Assembly (NCBI GenBank): GCA_002415485.1
Contig: DHYU01000036.1
Span: 39,352 to 47,299, forward strand
From: Proteobacteria bacterium UBA5122
Lineage (GTDB): Bacteria; Pseudomonadota; Gammaproteobacteria; Tenderiales; Tenderiaceae
Reading direction: 5' to 3'
DNA length: 7,948 bases
The translations under genes were made by a program, and so were the position numbers. The notes under the pieces were generated by a model. The model did no database searches and had not been told where the DNA came from. It was given only the letters and a program-made list of their open reading frames with translations. This document shows positions 5,454 through 7,948 of this stretch, one piece after another (the first letter of the stretch is position 1; each line of letters starts with the position of its first letter).

Positions 5454-6770
5454 TTGAACCAACACGCGCCAGATCATCGTTTTGTCCACTGGTTTCGCCA
5501 GTCGTCACCCTATATTCATGCCTTTCGCGGCCGCACCTTCGTCATTGCCTTTGATGGCGCCGCCGTCGCCGCCGAGACCTTCGACAGCCTGATTCACGAC
5601 ATCGCGCTGCTGAACAGCCTCGGCATTCGGCTGGTGCTGGTGCATGGGGCGCGACCGCAGATTGAGCAGCGCCTGACCGAGAGCGGCGCCTCGATCGACT
5701 ACGCCCACGGCTTGCGCGTAACCGACAACGCCGCGCTGGCCTGTGTCAAGGAGGCCGCCGGGCGTGTGCGTTTTGAGATCGAGGCCCTGCTGTCGATGGG
5801 GGTCGCCAACTCGCCAATGGCGGGGGCGCGGATCAAGGTCAGCTCGGGCAACTTTGTCACCGCCAAACCGCTGGGCGTGCGCAACGGCATCGATTACCAG
5901 CACACCGGCGAGGTCCGCCGCATCGATACTGCCGCCATCAAGCAGCAACTGGACAATAACGTCATCGTGCTGCTGTCGCCGATCGGCTACTCACCCACCG
6001 GCGAGGTCTTTAATCTGACCGCCAACGAGGTCGCCGCCGCCACCGCGATTGCACTGGCCGCTGACAAGTTGATCTTCCTGACCGAAGACGAGGTGCTGTG
6101 GGATCGCAATAACGCCCGCCCACCGCGCGAGCTGACGCTGCGCGAGGCGCAGTCACTGATCCTGAAACAGGGCGACGACGAGTGGCAGTACGCCAGTCAG
6201 ACCATTCGCGCCTGCAAACAGGGCGTGCACCGCTGCCACCTGATCAGCCGCCACACCGACGGCGGGCTGTTGCTTGAACTGTTCAGCCGCGACGGCGTCG
6301 GCACGCTGGTCAGCGCCGAGCGGTATGAAGGCACACGCCAGGCCACGATAGAAGACGTGGGCGGCATTCTGGAACTAATCAAACCATTGGAGGCCCAGGC
6401 CATCCTCGTCAAACGTTCGCGCGAACAGCTGGAGCTGGAGATCGACCACTTCACTGTCATCGAACGTGACAACACCATCATCGCCTGCGGCGCGCTCTAC
6501 CCCTTCGTCGACGACAGCTTCGCCGAACTGGCCTGTCTCGCCATCCACCCCGACTACCAGGGAGGCGGCCGCGGCGAGGCCCTGCTGGCACAGCTGGAAC
6601 GCAATGCGGCGCAAATGGGCATCCAGAGGGTATTCGTACTCACCACCCACACGCTGCAATGGTTTCAGGAGATGGGCTATACCTCAGCCAGCATCGAAGA
6701 CCTGCCGGTGACCAAACAGGCGCTATACAACTATCAGCGCAAATCCAAGGTCTTCATCAAGGCGCTTTAA
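5454..6770 (+). CDS. argA: Amino-acid N-acetyltransferase (N-acetylglutamate synthase)
   Basis: Catalyses the first step of arginine synthesis, acetyl transfer from acetyl-CoA to L-glutamate, in the cytoplasm. From the TTG start it has 438 residues, close to E. coli ArgA (443). The amino-acid kinase-like domain (about 15-285) shows FRGRTFVIAFDG (24-35), GIRLVLVHGARPQI (57-70), SGNFVTAKPLGV (131-142) and NLTANEVAAATAIALAADK (187-205). This domain usually binds the feedback inhibitor arginine. The GNAT acetyltransferase domain (about 296-438) shows GGILELIKPLE (303-313), ELACLAIHPDYQGGGRGEAL (358-377), which contains the acetyl-CoA pyrophosphate loop QGGGRG, VFVLTTHTLQWFQEMGY (393-409) and the family-typical ending ALYNYQRKSKVF. 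The TTG start is preferred to the upstream GTG 5382 because it has a good ribosome-binding site and matches the family N-terminus. The gene stands alone, divergent from the small-peptide unit. Identification is secure; the exact start is likely. Confidence 0.95.
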   Translation: MNQHAPDHRFVHWFRQSSPYIHAFRGRTFVIAFDGAAVAAETFDSLIHDIALLNSLGIRLVLVHGARPQIEQRLTESGASIDYAHGLRVTDNAALACVKEAAGRVRFEIEALLSMGVANSPMAGARIKVSSGNFVTAKPLGVRNGIDYQHTGEVRRIDTAAIKQQLDNNVIVLLSPIGYSPTGEVFNLTANEVAAATAIALAADKLIFLTEDEVLWDRNNARPPRELTLREAQSLILKQGDDEWQYASQTIRACKQGVHRCHLISRHTDGGLLLELFSRDGVGTLVSAERYEGTRQATIEDVGGILELIKPLEAQAILVKRSREQLELEIDHFTVIERDNTIIACGALYPFVDDSFAELACLAIHPDYQGGGRGEALLAQLERNAAQMGIQRVFVLTTHTLQWFQEMGYTSASIEDLPVTKQALYNYQRKSKVFIKAL

Positions 6771-6794
6771 ACCTGCGCGGCAATCCCCCTGAGC

Positions 6795-6818
6795 GCGGGC
6801 CGGTTTGAAATGGCCCGC
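6795..6818 (+). terminator. GC hairpin after argA, possible weak terminator
   Basis: GCGGGCC (6795-6801) pairs with GGCCCGC (6812-6818) around a 10-nt loop, 25 nt past the argA stop. No T-tract follows on the plus strand, so intrinsic termination would be weak at best. The loop overlaps the TTGAAA of the candidate sps promoter. Confidence 0.35.
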
Positions 6819-6831
6819 CCCCTGGTATAAG
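6805..6831 (+). promoter_or_regulatory. Candidate promoter of the sucrose-phosphate synthase gene
   Basis: TATAAG (6826-6831) matches five of six -10 consensus bases. TTGAAA (6805-6810) is a fair -35 but the spacer is only 15 nt; TTTGAA, one base earlier, gives 16. Transcription from near 6838 would give a leader of about 124 nt that begins with the stem-loop at 6843-6880. Confidence 0.35.
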
Positions 6832-6842
6832 GTAAAAAAGGA

Positions 6843-6880
6843 TCCACCCCGCCAGCCAAAAAATTTAGCTGGCGCGTGGA
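6843..6880 (+). promoter_or_regulatory. Stem-loop in the sps leader
   Basis: TCCAC (6843-6847) and CGCCAGC (6850-6856) pair with GCTGGCG (6868-6874) and GTGGA (6876-6880). This gives 12 bp with one small internal loop and an 11-nt A/T-rich apical loop. No T-tract follows, so it is more likely a leader structure than a terminator. It would sit at the very 5' end of the transcript if the candidate promoter is right. Confidence 0.45.
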
Positions 6881-6961
6881 CTTAGCCACGCCCTGCCACG
6901 CGACCGACTCGCAACCACGTAACACGCGGCCTGGGCAATACACAATACACGGGGACGGAAA

Positions 6962-7948
6962 ATGCACCACAGCGACGGGCTCTACATCGCCCTCTTCAGC
7001 ATCCATGGTCTGATCCGTGGCCAGGCGCTGGAGCTGGGCCGCGACGCCGACACCGGAGGCCAGATCCTCTACGTGGTCGAGCTGGCGCGGGCACTCGCCC
7101 GGCAGCCGGGCATAGCACGGGTCGACCTGTTCACCCGCCGTATCGAAGAGGAAGGCCTGGCCGAGGATTACAGCCACGCCCTCGAACCCCTCGGCGATGG
7201 CGCGCAGATCGTGCGCATCAGCAGCGGCAGCCTCGAATATCTGGGCAAGGAACAGCTGTGGGACCACCTCGATGTGATGAGCGACAACATCGCCAGCTAC
7301 CTGCGCCTACAGCCACGCCTGCCCGATATCCTGCACGCGCACTATGCCGATGCCGGCCATGTCGGCGCCACGCTGTCGCACCAGTTTGGCATCCCACTGC
7401 TGTTCACCGGCCACTCGCTGGGGCGGGTCAAACGCCGCCGTCTGCTCGCCAGCGGTCTCAGTAGCGACGAGGTCGAGCGCCGCTACAACATGACCCGCCG
7501 CATCGAGGCCGAAGAACGCAGCCTCGCCACCGCCGAGCGCGTCATCACCAGCACCTTCCAGGAGATCGAGGAACAATACGACCTCTACGACCACTGCCAG
7601 CCGGAGCAGATGCGGGTGGTGCCCCCCGGCACCGATCTGACGTTGTTCACCCCGCCCGGCGATCGCGAGTACGACGCCGAGCTGCTGACCGAGATCAACC
7701 ACTTCCTGCAGGCGCCGGACAAGCCGATCATCCTCGCGCTGTCGCGCCCCGATCCGCGCAAGAACATCGTCGCGCTGGTCGAGGCCTACGGCCGTTCGCC
7801 GCAACTGCAACAACAGGCCAACCTGGTGATCGTCGCCGGCAACCGCGACGACATCGACGAGCTGGACGACGGCGCGCAAGAGGTCTTTCACGAACTGCTG
7901 GTCAGCATCGACCGCCACGACCTCTACGGCAAGGTCGCCTACCCCAAG
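6962..7948 (+). CDS. sps: Sucrose-phosphate synthase (glycosyltransferase region), 3'-truncated by window edge
   Basis: 329 residues are visible with no stop before the right edge; bacterial enzymes of this kind are commonly about 450-720 residues. The protein makes sucrose 6-phosphate from UDP-glucose (or ADP-glucose) and fructose 6-phosphate in the cytoplasm. Visible GT4/GT-B signatures are IALFSIHGLIRG (9-20), the glycine loop DADTGGQILYVVELARAL (28-45), DILHAHYADAG (122-132), LLFTGHSLGRVKRRR (146-160), the linker VVPPGTD (219-225) and LALSRPDPRKNI (258-269), which starts the nucleotide-sugar domain. The DTGGQ and SRPDPRKN motifs separate this family from ordinary GT4 enzymes. Sucrose synthase has related motifs but a long N-terminal extension that is absent here. 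The start ATG 6962 has GGGGA (6951-6955) 6 nt upstream. Sucrose is a common compatible solute in salt-tolerant bacteria, which fits the nearby Trk system. A fused or adjacent sucrose-phosphatase would be expected downstream. Confidence 0.88.
   Translation, partial: MHHSDGLYIALFSIHGLIRGQALELGRDADTGGQILYVVELARALARQPGIARVDLFTRRIEEEGLAEDYSHALEPLGDGAQIVRISSGSLEYLGKEQLWDHLDVMSDNIASYLRLQPRLPDILHAHYADAGHVGATLSHQFGIPLLFTGHSLGRVKRRRLLASGLSSDEVERRYNMTRRIEAEERSLATAERVITSTFQEIEEQYDLYDHCQPEQMRVVPPGTDLTLFTPPGDREYDAELLTEINHFLQAPDKPIILALSRPDPRKNIVALVEAYGRSPQLQQQANLVIVAGNRDDIDELDDGAQEVFHELLVSIDRHDLYGKVAYPK

Larger units (their letters stand above)
6771..6961. other. argA-sps intergenic region with hairpins
   Basis: No gene is seen in these 191 nt. 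A hairpin, a candidate promoter and a leader stem-loop are listed separately. Just before the sps ribosome-binding site there is a short tandem duplication, CAATACA repeated twice at 6936-6949, probably incidental. Confidence 0.5.

Noticed and set aside
7307..7918. 203-residue minus-strand ORF opposite sps
   Set aside because: The plus-strand frame from 6962 encodes an unmistakable sucrose-phosphate synthase. The antisense frame is a codon-bias shadow.

Overview
The window is a stretch of GC-rich bacterial chromosome. Gene content and protein similarity point to a gammaproteobacterium: ArgA and TtcA resemble their E. coli counterparts nearly end to end, and a Bat-type protein, a Trk potassium system and a sucrose-phosphate synthase are present. 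A halotolerant, free-living lineage (for example Chromatiales-like) would fit, but the taxonomy below class level is a guess. I see no tRNA, rRNA, CRISPR array, transposase or phage gene.

Layout: (1) Positions 1-1511 hold the 3' part of a batD gene, cut by the left edge. (2) Positions 1630-3732 hold a two-gene potassium-uptake operon, trkH followed 3 nt later by a one-unit TrkA-type RCK regulator. (3) Positions 3824-4726 hold ttcA, the tRNA 2-thiocytidine-32 thiolase. (4) Positions 4727-5453 contain no large gene. They hold a palindromic dispersed repeat and a compact minus-strand transcription unit. That unit has a candidate promoter, an inverted repeat over its expected start site, a leader hairpin, two tiny ORFs with Shine-Dalgarno sequences, and a rho-independent terminator. 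(5) Positions 5454-6770 hold argA (N-acetylglutamate synthase), divergent from that unit and starting at TTG. (6) Positions 6771-6961 are a structured intergenic region, and 6962 to the right edge is the N-terminal part of a sucrose-phosphate synthase.

The most interesting item is the minus-strand unit at about 4835-5284. Its two ORFs encode paralogous, single-helix hydrophobic peptides. Aligned from a shared MEY start, both are exactly 27 residues long and 13 positions are identical (motif MEYxxSxIxGVLG). They are too short for routine gene callers. I do not recognise the family and propose no firm function.

Functionally, Trk potassium uptake and sucrose synthesis are the two classical arms of the response to salt stress (fast ion uptake, then compatible-solute accumulation). 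The window therefore has an osmoadaptation flavour, although argA, ttcA and batD are housekeeping or envelope genes with no evident link to it.
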